This document shows, piece after piece, positions 47,465 to 55,590 of a stretch of 64,000 bases of DNA. Numbering within the stretch: position 1 is the stretch's first letter; every line of letters starts with the position of its first letter. Position numbers and translations under genes: made by a program. The stretch spans positions 62,001 to 126,000 of the forward strand of contig NZ_JAJUIS010000004.1 in the NCBI RefSeq assembly GCF_029267515.1, in the 5' to 3' direction. The stretch comes from Seleniivibrio woodruffii. Its GTDB lineage: Bacteria > Chrysiogenota > Deferribacteres > Deferribacterales > Geovibrionaceae. Under the pieces are notes generated by a model. It did no database searches. It was not told where the DNA came from and was given only the letters and a program-made list of their open reading frames with translations.

Positions 47465-47887
47465 TTATGCGGAAAGCATTATTCTGTCTGCGATAAGGTC
47501 TGATATCTCTTTTACCATGGAGTCCATCTCAGCTTTTGCTTTTGCGGCTTCTGCATGGATTTCGGAACGGGCAGAGAGTATCTTAGCGTCAACGTCCGCT
47601 TTAACGGCGGCAACTTTTGCCGCAGCTTCTTTAGAAGCGTCGTCTTTTATCTTTTTGTGGTAGTCGGCAAGCTCGACACGCATCTGAGCCATTTTCTCGG
47701 AATAGTCGGCTTTGTACTGCTCAACTTTTGCTTTAAGGTCTTCTGCCTCTTTCTTCATACCTTCGATTTTGGAATCGCGGGAGTTCACGGTTCCCATGAC
47801 AGGATCGAGAATCATTTTCTTTCCGATGAAGATAATCACCAGAAACTGAACAATTTGGATGGCAAGAGTGTAATCGATGTAAAGCAT
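47465..47887 (-). CDS. atpF': F1F0 ATP synthase b' subunit
   Basis: This is the second peripheral-stalk subunit, 140 residues, the first gene of the operon. The ATG at 47887 has GGAGGGG at good distance; an ATG at 47986 lies at the promoter. An N-terminal membrane helix (LAIQIVQFLVIIFIGKKMILDPVM) is followed by a coiled coil rich in K, A, E and D. No atpB, atpE or atpI is found nearby, so F0 subunits a and c must be encoded elsewhere. Confidence 0.9.
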   Translation of the reverse strand: MLYIDYTLAIQIVQFLVIIFIGKKMILDPVMGTVNSRDSKIEGMKKEAEDLKAKVEQYKADYSEKMAQMRVELADYHKKIKDDASKEAAAKVAAVKADVDAKILSARSEIHAEAAKAKAEMDSMVKEISDLIADRIMLSA

Positions 47888-47957
47888 GGACGCAATCCCC
47901 TCCGGTAGGTCAGAATTTATAAAACGGTATTCTGTATACAGTGTACAAGTCAGAGAT

Positions 47958-47986
47958 TTTTTATCAAAACTTGCAGTATAAGTCAA
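47958..47986 (-). promoter_or_regulatory. Possible sigma-70 promoter of the atp operon
   Basis: On the minus strand TTGACT (47981-47986), a 17-bp spacer and TAAAAA (47958-47963) lie about 70 bp upstream of the b' ATG. A 10-bp palindrome CTGTATACAG (47932-47941) lies in the leader. Confidence 0.42.
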
Positions 47987-48068
47987 CAGATACTTTGCCC
48001 TTTTACGTATGAAAAATCAAGCAGAGAAACAACGGAAACGCATGGTTCAAAATTACATAATTTTGTAG

Positions 48069-48097
48069 TTGCATCACTTTAAATTTTATCAAATAAT
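48069..48097 (+). promoter_or_regulatory. Possible promoter of the diguanylate cyclase gene
   Basis: TTGCAT (48069-48074), a 17-bp spacer and AATAAT (48092-48097) lie 28 bp before the ATG. This is a weak pattern match. Confidence 0.35.
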
Positions 48098-48125
48098 ACT
48101 GTAAATTTAAATTAAGGGCGGGGAA

Positions 48126-49316
48126 ATGGCGGATAAATCGGCATACGCTGCTGTGCAGCTCGGGCAAATTATTACGACTGTTCTAAAAAAGATGGCAGTC
48201 GAAAAATCGAAGGTGTCGTCTTCAACCATATCGAATTACCTTTCAGAAAATATGGAATTTAGAAATCTCGTTCAGACAGTCATGTCCGGCGGGGATAAAT
48301 CCGATGTTTTAAAATACGTAACCCCTCTGCGCGGGTTTGTTCCGGATCAGGGACTTAAAAGTGTTGAGGACATGGTTTTCGACCCGAAAAAATCCCACGA
48401 CGAGGCTATGGACGCCCTCCTGCGGACGCTTTCCGACCATCTTCTTTCGCTGGAAAAACGACAGCACAAGTTCAGCGCCTTCATCGACGACGTTTTTTCA
48501 AAATTCGTTAACCTTCAGGCTGACCTGACGAGCAGTCTCGGACACAACATAGAATTTGTGGAAAAAGATCTCGCCATGGATAAAAAACTGCTGAACGAAG
48601 CTCAGGATATGCACAGAATCCTCAAAAGTGAAGACTCAATCGAATATCTTAAATCAAAAATGCTCGATTCATTCTCCTCATTCGTGAACACTTTCGACCA
48701 GAAGACAACAACAAAAAGAGACCATCTCGGCACCATTGCCTCAGAATATTCAAATGTAAACAACGAGCTTGAGCAGTACAAGAAACAGGTTAACCAGCTC
48801 CAGACGGATCTCAACAGATATAAGAACGAATCCATTCAGGATCACATGACAGGGCTTTATAACCGCAAATATATGGATATCAAACTGGCAGAGGAAATTG
48901 ACCGTTTCAAAAGGATGGGGACTCCTTTCAGTGTCGTAATGGCGGATATAGATAAATTCAAGTCAGTCAACGACACATACGGGCATCAGGTTGGCGATCA
49001 GGTACTCAAGCACATGGCTCAGCTCATTAAAGAGAACATAAGAAAAACAGATTTCGCTTTCCGCTACGGCGGCGAGGAGTTTATGATCATGCTGGTGAAC
49101 GCCGATGTCAGAAACGCCGTGCATGTCTCCGAAATGATACGGAAAAAGCTGGAAGCCACCAATTTCAGCCTGAAAGACTGCTCTTTCAACGTAACAGCCA
49201 GCTTCGGCGTTGCACAGTTCAAACAGGACGACACAGCCGAGGCAGCAATTAAACTCGCCGACGAAAGGCTTTATACAGCAAAACAGTCAGGACGAAACAG
49301 GATAGTAAGCAGTTAA
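48126..49316 (+). CDS. GGDEF-domain diguanylate cyclase
   Basis: This is a soluble c-di-GMP synthase of 396 residues. The first 235 residues are helical without TM segments and end in a coiled coil (YSNVNNELEQYKKQVNQLQTDLNRYKNE). The GGDEF domain runs from about 238 (DHMTGLYNRKYMD), with the active site GGEEF at 315-319. An inhibitory RxxD site, RKTD (306-309), lies five residues before it. The enzyme should therefore be active and product-inhibited. The N-terminal sensor type is not recognised. Its stop overlaps that of the convergent marR within TTAA. Confidence 0.9.
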   Translation: MADKSAYAAVQLGQIITTVLKKMAVEKSKVSSSTISNYLSENMEFRNLVQTVMSGGDKSDVLKYVTPLRGFVPDQGLKSVEDMVFDPKKSHDEAMDALLRTLSDHLLSLEKRQHKFSAFIDDVFSKFVNLQADLTSSLGHNIEFVEKDLAMDKKLLNEAQDMHRILKSEDSIEYLKSKMLDSFSSFVNTFDQKTTTKRDHLGTIASEYSNVNNELEQYKKQVNQLQTDLNRYKNESIQDHMTGLYNRKYMDIKLAEEIDRFKRMGTPFSVVMADIDKFKSVNDTYGHQVGDQVLKHMAQLIKENIRKTDFAFRYGGEEFMIMLVNADVRNAVHVSEMIRKKLEATNFSLKDCSFNVTASFGVAQFKQDDTAEAAIKLADERLYTAKQSGRNRIVSS

Positions 49317-49756
49317 GGCAGTCTTGCGGAGATCATCCTTACGACTTTAAGCGTGGTTTCAAGCTCGTCCGCATTCAAGCCTCCACCATGTTCGTTTGCC
49401 CATGGAATCTGCTTCTCCATGACGGAGTTAAATCTTTTCATTCCCTCATCTGTCGGCACTATCTGTTTGGCTTTTTTGTGATAAGGATTATCCTCAAAAA
49501 TAACCAGACCGTTTTCGTATAACTCGTTGACAATCCTCTGAACACCCTGCCTTCTCAATCCCATTCTGGATGCAATTCGCGAAACTGTAATATTCTGTTC
49601 GCCGAAATATATCAATGCACCCATAACGTGCCATTTTGCGCTGGTCAGCCCATCTTCTTTCGCAAGTCTGTCACCTTCAAGAATAAGCTGTCCGTTCAGC
49701 CTGAACACCGCCAGTATAAGATCTGTATATTTCAACCCGGCTTCCGAATGCTGCAT
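49313..49756 (-). CDS. MarR-family transcriptional regulator
   Basis: This is a winged-helix regulator of 147 residues. The DNA-binding region is LTSAKWHVMGALIYFGEQNITVSRIASRMGLRRQGVQRIVNELYENGLVIFEDNPYHKKAKQI, with the wing at the last part. It is preceded by GAGGTGA. It is divergent from a four-helix membrane protein across a 78-bp gap holding an elaborate palindromic operator, so it very likely controls both genes. The inducer is unknown. Confidence 0.9.
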   Translation of the reverse strand: MQHSEAGLKYTDLILAVFRLNGQLILEGDRLAKEDGLTSAKWHVMGALIYFGEQNITVSRIASRMGLRRQGVQRIVNELYENGLVIFEDNPYHKKAKQIVPTDEGMKRFNSVMEKQIPWANEHGGGLNADELETTLKVVRMISARLP

Positions 49757-49775
49757 AACTTCACCTCAACTTTAT

Positions 49776-49816
49776 TATTGACAATACAATGTCATTATGA
49801 CAGCATATTGTCAATA
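49776..49816. promoter_or_regulatory. Nested triple-palindrome operator of marR and its divergent gene
   Basis: Three perfect palindromes are centred exactly 15 bp apart: TATTGACAATA (49776-49786), TGTCATTATGACA (49790-49802) and TATTGTCAATA (49806-49816). The outer two are also inverted copies of each other around the middle one, so the whole 41 bp is one dyad apart from the short spacers. It lies 20 bp from the marR start and 19 bp from the divergent ATG. Binding by the MarR protein is inferred. Confidence 0.8.
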
Positions 49817-49834
49817 TAAACCGGAGGTTTTGCC

Positions 49835-50329
49835 ATGAAACTAAGCACAAACGGACAGAAGATATTAAAAACAATACATATTTTTACCGCAGCATGCTGG
49901 GCGGCTGGTGGCTTTACTTTATGTTTGATGTACTTTCTGAAACAGGGGGTGAGTGACGGCGGCGAGCTTTACGGTATTAACAGCAGTATCCATTTCATTG
50001 ATACATATATAGTCGTTATTTTCGGAGCTATCGGCTGTCTGATAACAGGTTTTATCTATTCCATATTTACCAATTGGGGATTCTTTAAGCACCGCTGGCT
50101 GACTTTTAAATGGGTTGTTACTATCACGGCAATCCTTTTCGGAACCTTTTATCTTGGAGTATGGGAAAAAAATATGATGCTTATCTCAGGCAAACTGGGC
50201 ATCGCCGCACTTACAGACACTGCATATCTCTATAACCAGAAAATGAATCTGATATTCGGTTCGATTCAGAACGGAATAATAATATTCACTATTTATGTTT
50301 CGGTATTTAAGCCATGGAAAAAGAAATGA
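49835..50329 (+). CDS. Four-TM membrane protein (DUF2269-like)
   Basis: This is an inner-membrane protein of 164 residues with four hydrophobic helices, opening GQKILKTIHIFTAACWAAGGFTLCLMYFL and ending in a basic tail (KPWKKK). A CGGAGG ribosome site precedes the ATG. It resembles uncharacterised DUF2269-type integral membrane proteins, a judgement from pattern only. Being divergent from marR and sharing its operator, it is the likely regulated target. Function is unknown. Confidence 0.72.
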   Translation: MKLSTNGQKILKTIHIFTAACWAAGGFTLCLMYFLKQGVSDGGELYGINSSIHFIDTYIVVIFGAIGCLITGFIYSIFTNWGFFKHRWLTFKWVVTITAILFGTFYLGVWEKNMMLISGKLGIAALTDTAYLYNQKMNLIFGSIQNGIIIFTIYVSVFKPWKKK

Positions 50330-50376
50330 GGAAAAAAATAGAAACTTAAAAGAATAGAGACAGAATGTTACACTTA

Positions 50377-50499
50377 ATTGCTTTTTAGAACCGAGCAGTT
50401 CAAGGCGGACGATGAAAAATCAACGAGCATACATTAAGAGTATGTGAGGCAGATTTTTCTGAGGACAACGAAGAAATGCGAAGTGTTATAAAAGGCAAT
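50377..50499. repeat. Family A structured repeat, abutting a stop codon
   Basis: The element is 123 bp. Arms ATTGCTTTTTAGAAC (50377-50391) and GTTATAAAAGGCAAT (50485-50499) pair at 13 of 15 positions. The inner stem GAAAAATC/GATTTTTC (50414-50421 with 50452-50459) is perfect, and the apical stem CATAC/GTATG is perfect. Conserved blocks GAGCAGTTCAAGG and AATGCG are present. It ends 1 bp before the stop codon of the minus-strand MBL hydrolase. Confidence 0.85.
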
Positions 50500-50500
50500 A

Positions 50501-51310
50501 TTACAGGATCATGCCGTCGTATGCTACTACTGTATTTGGAAATAACCTTCTTGCAAGTATCTGCATTTCATCAAGCATAATATCGTCGTAATCGGGGTTA
50601 TGGTGTGCCATGACCAGATTTTTCACTTTGGCTTTTTTCGCAAACTCAATTCCCTGAATATACGTCGAGTGCCCCCAGCCTATTTTGCTCATAAGCCCGT
50701 TACCGCCCATATATTCTTCAGGATAGTAAGTTGTATCATATATCATATAGTCGCACCCATATGCGAATTCTATAAGGAAATCGTCAACAGGCGTTCCGTG
50801 CTCAAAGTCGGATGTATAGAGTATGCTCTTCATGGGAAAAACTATTTTAAACATAAGCACGCCGTCGGGATGGTTGCCTTCGGCAGAATGTATCTGTATG
50901 TCGCCGAATCTGAACTGGTCTCCGCCTTCGATGAGGTTCAGCTTTATCTCAGCCCGCAGCTTGGATTTTGGAACAGGAAAAAAAGGAGGATTGAAAAGCA
51001 CGTCGAGAATATCTGTTGAGTGCAGGGTCTCCTTGTTTTCCAGATAGATGTTTATTTTCTTTTTGGGGTTATAAAAAGCCTGAAATATGGGTACGCCGAC
51101 AATATGATCCCAGTGGAGATGGGACAGAAAGATATGAAATTCCTCAAAGTTGTCGTATTTGTTGAGGTTCATTATGCCTGTACCGCCGTCGAATATGATA
51201 CAGGTTTTATCGTCAACAGGTGCCATGAGACAGGTAGTGTTTCCGCCGTATTTAACAAATTTCTGTCCTGAAACCGGCAGTGTGCCTCTGGTGCCCAGCA
51301 GATAAAGCAT
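50501..51310 (-). CDS. MBL-fold metallo-hydrolase
   Basis: This is a metallo-beta-lactamase-fold hydrolase of 269 residues, similar in layout to RNase Z/phosphodiesterase-like members. The metal motif HLHWDH (His64, His66, Asp68, His69) is intact; further ligands are likely in EGNHPDG, TSDFEH and MAHHNPDYDD. It opens LLGTRGTLPVSGQKFVKYGGNTTC. Its start overlaps the stop of the RsbW-like ATPase gene by 1 bp, so the two are made together. The substrate is unknown; a cyclic nucleotide phosphodiesterase is possible. Confidence 0.85.
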   Translation of the reverse strand: MLYLLGTRGTLPVSGQKFVKYGGNTTCLMAPVDDKTCIIFDGGTGIMNLNKYDNFEEFHIFLSHLHWDHIVGVPIFQAFYNPKKKINIYLENKETLHSTDILDVLFNPPFFPVPKSKLRAEIKLNLIEGGDQFRFGDIQIHSAEGNHPDGVLMFKIVFPMKSILYTSDFEHGTPVDDFLIEFAYGCDYMIYDTTYYPEEYMGGNGLMSKIGWGHSTYIQGIEFAKKAKVKNLVMAHHNPDYDDIMLDEMQILARRLFPNTVVAYDGMIL

Positions 51311-52122
51311 CAGAACCTCTTAGACAGGGAAACGAGGTTTCCTTTGTCGTTATATTTTACTTCGTCGAAATACATTCTTGTGATAAGGATGCCGCGTCCG
51401 TGGAGTTTAAGGAGGCTTTCCGGATCCGTGGGATCCGGCAGGCTGAGAACGTCGAATCCGTCGCCCTCGTCCTCAAGACTCATTTTAAGCCCTTCCGCGT
51501 CAACATAATAGGTGAACGTGGCGTGTCTGGACATATAAGTGCAGTCGCTCATACGGGAGCTTACCAGGTCGTAATAGGTGCCGTTTTCCGTGGCGTGCAT
51601 CTTCTCTTCGCCCGTGATACCGAGGTTGCCGTGTTCTATGGCGTTTGTAAGCATCTCCGCAAGCCCGACACGCACCTTCTCAAGTGACTGGAAATTAAGG
51701 AAATATACAAAATCCTTTGTGAGAGCATAAACGATTCGCTCAACATTGAAGATATCGTTTTTAACCCTGAACGACTGGTGCAGAAACTCAGGAATAACAG
51801 AGGCGATGCTCGGTTCAAAACAGCCGTTGTGGATAACGGCGTCAACCAGCAAGCGCATATGTATCATTTTAAAATCCAAAGGAAGAAACATAACGCCTGA
51901 GACCTTTGGATTCTCAGTTCCGACATAGCATACTTTTATATCTCTGACACCTTCCGGAGCAAGAGCGTGGGAATCGTCTGTGATATAAAGTACTGTCGCA
52001 ACGTCATAGACGAACTCTTCCGGTCCGGAGATAACCTCATCCTGAAACCTTTCAAGCCCGCAAAATTCCTTCACTCTTTCCAAGAGGTTGCTATCATTAA
52101 TAAAACATGCTATTTTTTTCAT
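51310..52122 (-). CDS. RsbW-like ATP-binding regulatory protein
   Basis: This has 270 residues from the ATG at 52122 (MKKIACFINDS). The N-terminal ~115 residues look like a degenerate receiver-type domain. The C-terminal half carries a GHKL ATPase fold with an N box, RVGLAEMLTNAIEHGNLGI, and a G1-like SLEDEGDGFDV followed by LHGRGILITRMYFDEV. This is the pattern of anti-sigma kinases and serine-kinase regulators. No RsbV-type antagonist or sigma factor lies nearby. It is coupled to the MBL-fold gene. Confidence 0.78.
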   Translation of the reverse strand: MKKIACFINDSNLLERVKEFCGLERFQDEVISGPEEFVYDVATVLYITDDSHALAPEGVRDIKVCYVGTENPKVSGVMFLPLDFKMIHMRLLVDAVIHNGCFEPSIASVIPEFLHQSFRVKNDIFNVERIVYALTKDFVYFLNFQSLEKVRVGLAEMLTNAIEHGNLGITGEEKMHATENGTYYDLVSSRMSDCTYMSRHATFTYYVDAEGLKMSLEDEGDGFDVLSLPDPTDPESLLKLHGRGILITRMYFDEVKYNDKGNLVSLSKRF

Positions 52123-52128
52123 GTGTAG

Positions 52129-52158
52129 ATTATACCACAAAGATTTTCCGCAGGTCAA
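52129..52158 (-). promoter_or_regulatory. Promoter predicting a leaderless mRNA
   Basis: On the minus strand TTGACC (52153-52158), an 18-bp spacer and a perfect TATAAT (52129-52134) end only 6 bp before the ATG at 52122. No ribosome-binding sequence lies between. Transcription would start at or next to the ATG. The -35 box overlaps the ribosome site of the divergent phosphomannomutase gene. Confidence 0.55.
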
Positions 52159-52160
52159 TA

Positions 52161-53588
52161 ATGTTACAGATTAAAGAAATTTTCAGAAGCTACGATATAC
52201 GGGGCGTTTACGGCGAAAAATTAACGGACAGCGTTGCTGAGAGCGCCGCCTGCGTCTTTGCAGAACACGTGAGACGGGAGACGGGTAAAAATCACCCGCT
52301 CATTTCACTTGGCAGAGACGTACGTTTTTCGTCAGTCGCACTGGCGGAAGCGGTGTGCCGCGGGCTGGTGAAAGGCGGTGCCGACGTTCAGCTTCTGGGT
52401 GTGTGCCCGTCACCGCTTACATATTATTCCATGTACTGCACCTCTGCGGATGGCTATATCATGGTCACAGGCAGCCACAATCCGCCGCAGTTTAACGGGC
52501 TGAAAGTGGGTACGAAAAATACCGTTTACCACTCCGAAAAAATAATGCGCATCTACGAAGATATCGCGGCAGGCAGATTTCCTGCGCCCGAAAAACAGGG
52601 AACTGTCACAGAGTTCGATATTAAAACAGCATACATCAAATACATGCAAACCACGTTCAACGGACTGAAAGAGGACGTTGCGCGGTTTTCAAAAGATATC
52701 AGGGTCGTCATAGACTGCGGAAGCGGCACGGCGGCGACCATTGCACCGCAGCTTTTCGAATATCTGGGCGTAGAGGTTCTTCCGCTTTACTGCGTTGAAG
52801 ACGGCAGCTTCCCCGGACACCATCCCGACCCCACCGTGGAAAAGAATCTGGCGGAGGCAAAGGCTCTGCTGCTGAAAAAGCAGGCGGATCTCTGCATAAG
52901 CTATGACGGCGACGCGGACAGGCTGGGCGCACTGAACAATAAGGGTGGGATGATATGGGGCGACGAACTGCTCTGCATCTTCGCCGACGACATAGCGGAT
53001 GAACACCGCGGCGGCAAAGTAGTTGGCGACGTTAAAGCGGGTCAGGGGCTGTATGAGTTCATCGCCGCCAGAGGGATGGAACCTGTTATGTACAAATCGG
53101 GTCATTCCATGATAAAGATGAAGATGAAAGAGGTGGGCGCTGTAATAGGCGGGGAGATGAGTTCGCACTTCTTCTTCGCCGACGGCTATTTCGGCTTCGA
53201 CGACGGAATATACGCTTCGCTCAGGCTTCTGCGGGCATATGTGAACGGACTTTTAAGCGGAAAATTCAATGAATCTGCGGATATGACGGCGGCAATCCCG
53301 GAATATGTGAACACGCCTGAAATAAGGGAACCCTACCCCGACGACAAAAAATTTGATCTGATAGTGAAACTTTCCGGCGTGTTCGCACGTTATATGGAAA
53401 ACGGAACCCATTGCGTTAAAAAAATAACCGATATAGACGGCATCAGGATACAGTTTGAAAAGGGCTGGGCACTGGTGCGGGCGAGCAACACGGAACCTCT
53501 GCTTGTTACACGCTACGAGGCGGTTAACGCGGCAGAGCTCGAAAAGATAAAACTGATAATTACTTCCGAACTGGAAAAACTGAAATGA
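52161..53588 (+). CDS. Phosphomannomutase/phosphoglucomutase
   Basis: This is an alpha-D-phosphohexomutase of 475 residues from the ATG at 52161; an in-frame ATG at 52107 lies inside the divergent gene's 5' end. The start IFRSYDIRGVYGEKLT is typical. The phosphoserine loop is VTGSHNPPQFNG (Ser105), the metal loop is SYDGDADRLG, and the sugar-binding loop is GGEMSSHFFF. It supplies mannose-1-P or glucose-1-P for surface sugars. Its stop overlaps the ispG start by 4 bp (ATGA). Confidence 0.92.
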   Translation: MLQIKEIFRSYDIRGVYGEKLTDSVAESAACVFAEHVRRETGKNHPLISLGRDVRFSSVALAEAVCRGLVKGGADVQLLGVCPSPLTYYSMYCTSADGYIMVTGSHNPPQFNGLKVGTKNTVYHSEKIMRIYEDIAAGRFPAPEKQGTVTEFDIKTAYIKYMQTTFNGLKEDVARFSKDIRVVIDCGSGTAATIAPQLFEYLGVEVLPLYCVEDGSFPGHHPDPTVEKNLAEAKALLLKKQADLCISYDGDADRLGALNNKGGMIWGDELLCIFADDIADEHRGGKVVGDVKAGQGLYEFIAARGMEPVMYKSGHSMIKMKMKEVGAVIGGEMSSHFFFADGYFGFDDGIYASLRLLRAYVNGLLSGKFNESADMTAAIPEYVNTPEIREPYPDDKKFDLIVKLSGVFARYMENGTHCVKKITDIDGIRIQFEKGWALVRASNTEPLLVTRYEAVNAAELEKIKLIITSELEKLK

Positions 53589-54643
53589 TAAACAGAAGAA
53601 ACACCAGACAGATACATATAGGCAGCGTGGCTGTTGGCGGCGGCGCGCCCATATCGGTTCAGTCCATGACAAACACCGACACAAGGGACACCGAAGCCAC
53701 CATAGCACAGATAAAAAGACTGGAAACCGCCGGCTGCGAAATTGTTCGCTGCGCCGTCGTTGATGAAGAGGCGGCAAAGGCTTTCCGCTCCATACGGGAT
53801 GCCGTGCAGATACCCATAATAGCGGACATACACTTCGACCACAGACTAGCAATAGCCTCCATGGAGCACGGGGCGGATGCAATACGCATAAACCCCGGAA
53901 ACATAGGCTCCGCAGAAAAGGTGCGCGCCGTTGTGGACGCAGCAAAGGCGAACGGTTCCGCCATAAGGGTGGGTGTCAACGCCGGATCGCTGGAAAAGGA
54001 TATACTGAAAGAACACGGAATAACCCCTGAGGCGCTGGTTAAATCGGCGTTCAGAAACATAAAGCTCATAGAGGACATGGGATTTTACGACATGAAGATA
54101 AGCCTGAAAGCAAGCAGCGTCCCTCTGACCTATCAGGCGTATAAGCTCTTCTCGGAACAGTCGGATTATCCCCTGCACATAGGCGTTACGGAAGCCGGAA
54201 CCTTCTTCGCTGGAACAGTGAAATCCTCAGCCGGCATAGGTGCTCTGCTTCTGAACGGAATCGGCGACACCCTGCGGGTATCTCTCACAGGAGACCCCGA
54301 ACAGGAAGTGCGCGTCGCATGGCAGCTTCTTAACGCGCTTGAGATCCGCCGCCGCGGACCGGAGATAATCTCGTGCCCAACCTGCGGACGCACGGAAATA
54401 CAGCTTGAGGCACTGGCAAAAGAGGTTGAGGAACTCGCTTCAAAACTCAACGATACCATCAGCATAGCCGTTATGGGATGCCCCGTAAACGGACCCGGCG
54501 AGGCGAAACACGCGGACTATGGAATCGCAGGCGGACGAGGGCTCGGTATCATTTTTAAAAAAGGCGAAGCAATAAAAAAGGTTAACGAAACTGAACTTGT
54601 ACGCGAATTGTTCGATATAATAAAAAAAGATGGTGTAAATTAG
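53585..54643 (+). CDS. ispG: 4-hydroxy-3-methylbut-2-enyl-diphosphate synthase IspG
   Basis: This is the penultimate enzyme of the MEP isoprenoid pathway, reducing MEcPP to HMBPP with a 4Fe-4S cluster. It has 352 residues. The TIM-barrel start is RNTRQIHIGSVAVGGGAPISVQSMTNTDTRD. The cluster cysteines are in SCPTCGRTEIQLEA and VMGCPVNGPGEAKHADYGIAGG. It has the bacterial short form without an insert. Confidence 0.96.
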   Translation: MINRRNTRQIHIGSVAVGGGAPISVQSMTNTDTRDTEATIAQIKRLETAGCEIVRCAVVDEEAAKAFRSIRDAVQIPIIADIHFDHRLAIASMEHGADAIRINPGNIGSAEKVRAVVDAAKANGSAIRVGVNAGSLEKDILKEHGITPEALVKSAFRNIKLIEDMGFYDMKISLKASSVPLTYQAYKLFSEQSDYPLHIGVTEAGTFFAGTVKSSAGIGALLLNGIGDTLRVSLTGDPEQEVRVAWQLLNALEIRRRGPEIISCPTCGRTEIQLEALAKEVEELASKLNDTISIAVMGCPVNGPGEAKHADYGIAGGRGLGIIFKKGEAIKKVNETELVRELFDIIKKDGVN

Positions 54644-54704
54644 CCTTATTTTGATTTATAACTAAACATGGTTTACAATATGCTATCTTTAACCGGAGGA
54701 CTGT

Positions 54705-55370
54705 GTGAATCTTGCTGAACAGCTTGCGAAAGCGGCAATATTTGAAACTACGGAAAGAAATGATCTTGAGAGACTTGCAAGTTTCTGTAAAATAAAAAAA
54801 TTCGCCAAAGATGAAGTGGTGTTCCACAAGGGCGACGTAGGTACCGACCTGTACGTCGTTATATCGGGCAGTTTCCGCGTTGTTCTTGTTGACGGAAACG
54901 GCGACGAAATAATCCTTTCGGTGATATTCCCCTGCGGAATAGTCGGCGAAATGAGCATGATAGACGGTCTCGGGCGCACCGGAACGCTCATTGCGGACGA
55001 ACTTTCCGAGATAGTCCTCGTTCCGCGCAAAGCTCTCAACGAACTTCTGCAAAAGGATTTCAACGTAACGCTCTATCTGCTGGAAACACTCACCGAACGC
55101 CTCAGAAAAGCTGACGAACTGATAGAATCCCTCGCGTTTCTGAACGTTAAGGAGCGCATCATGAAGTTCCTTCTGGACAGCGTAAAGGATGAACAGACAC
55201 CTGTGAACGGATACTTCACCATCAGAAAGTACACCCATCAGGAGCTTTCGAACATGATAGGAGCTTCAAGGGAATCTGTAACAAAATGCCTTAAAATACT
55301 CTCGCTCGAAGGCGCCATAAAGGTAAAAGACGACAGTATGCAGGTTAAGGAACCGGTCATTCTTTACTGA
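54705..55370 (+). CDS. Crp/Fnr-family transcriptional regulator
   Basis: This has 221 residues with a GTG start after CGGAGGA. The N-terminal cyclic-nucleotide-type beta-roll contains GTDLYVVISGSFRVVLVDGNGDEII and a phosphate-binding-like GEMSMIDGLGRTGTLIA. The C-terminal HTH is YTHQELSNMIGASRESVTKCLKILSLEGAI. It has no N-terminal cysteine cluster, so it is not an Fnr-type oxygen sensor; cAMP-like or nitric-oxide sensing are possible. It stands downstream of ispG, but with its own 61-bp gap. Confidence 0.9.
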   Translation: MNLAEQLAKAAIFETTERNDLERLASFCKIKKFAKDEVVFHKGDVGTDLYVVISGSFRVVLVDGNGDEIILSVIFPCGIVGEMSMIDGLGRTGTLIADELSEIVLVPRKALNELLQKDFNVTLYLLETLTERLRKADELIESLAFLNVKERIMKFLLDSVKDEQTPVNGYFTIRKYTHQELSNMIGASRESVTKCLKILSLEGAIKVKDDSMQVKEPVILY

Positions 55371-55533
55371 ATTTCTTTTCAACAAACTGCAGACAGTCCA
55401 TACCGGACGTCTGGAATACTCTCAAAGACGGCATGGTCTGCGTTTTGAATCCCATAGCCCTGCACCCGTAGGGGAACTTTTTGTCCCATGTCACATAAAA
55501 ATGTACGCATTTGCGGCAGTTTATCCTTTCCAA
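55357..55533 (-). CDS. 58-residue Cys-rich small protein
   Basis: This minus-strand ORF has a TTG start at 55533, five bases after GGGAGG, and stops at 55357. The protein begins MERINCRKCVHFYVTWDKKF, then PYGCRAMGFKTQTMPS, and ends near DCLQFVEKKFSKE. The four cysteines (6, 9, 24, 47) suggest a small metal-binding or rubredoxin-like fold. The strong ribosome site and ordered cysteine pattern support it. It overlaps the convergent Crp/Fnr stop by 14 bp. I believe similar short conserved hypothetical proteins exist, but I cannot name a function. Confidence 0.72.
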   Translation of the reverse strand: MERINCRKCVHFYVTWDKKFPYGCRAMGFKTQTMPSLRVFQTSGMDCLQFVEKKFSKE

Positions 55534-55590
55534 TCCTGCCTCCCGATATTATATGTATTCTAAAGCGATTATCAAATCAAGGGGAGAAAT

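Noticed and set aside
48126-48830. Membrane-bound sensor region of the diguanylate cyclase
   Set aside because: The N-terminal half has no hydrophobic segment long enough for a TM helix; it is soluble and helical.
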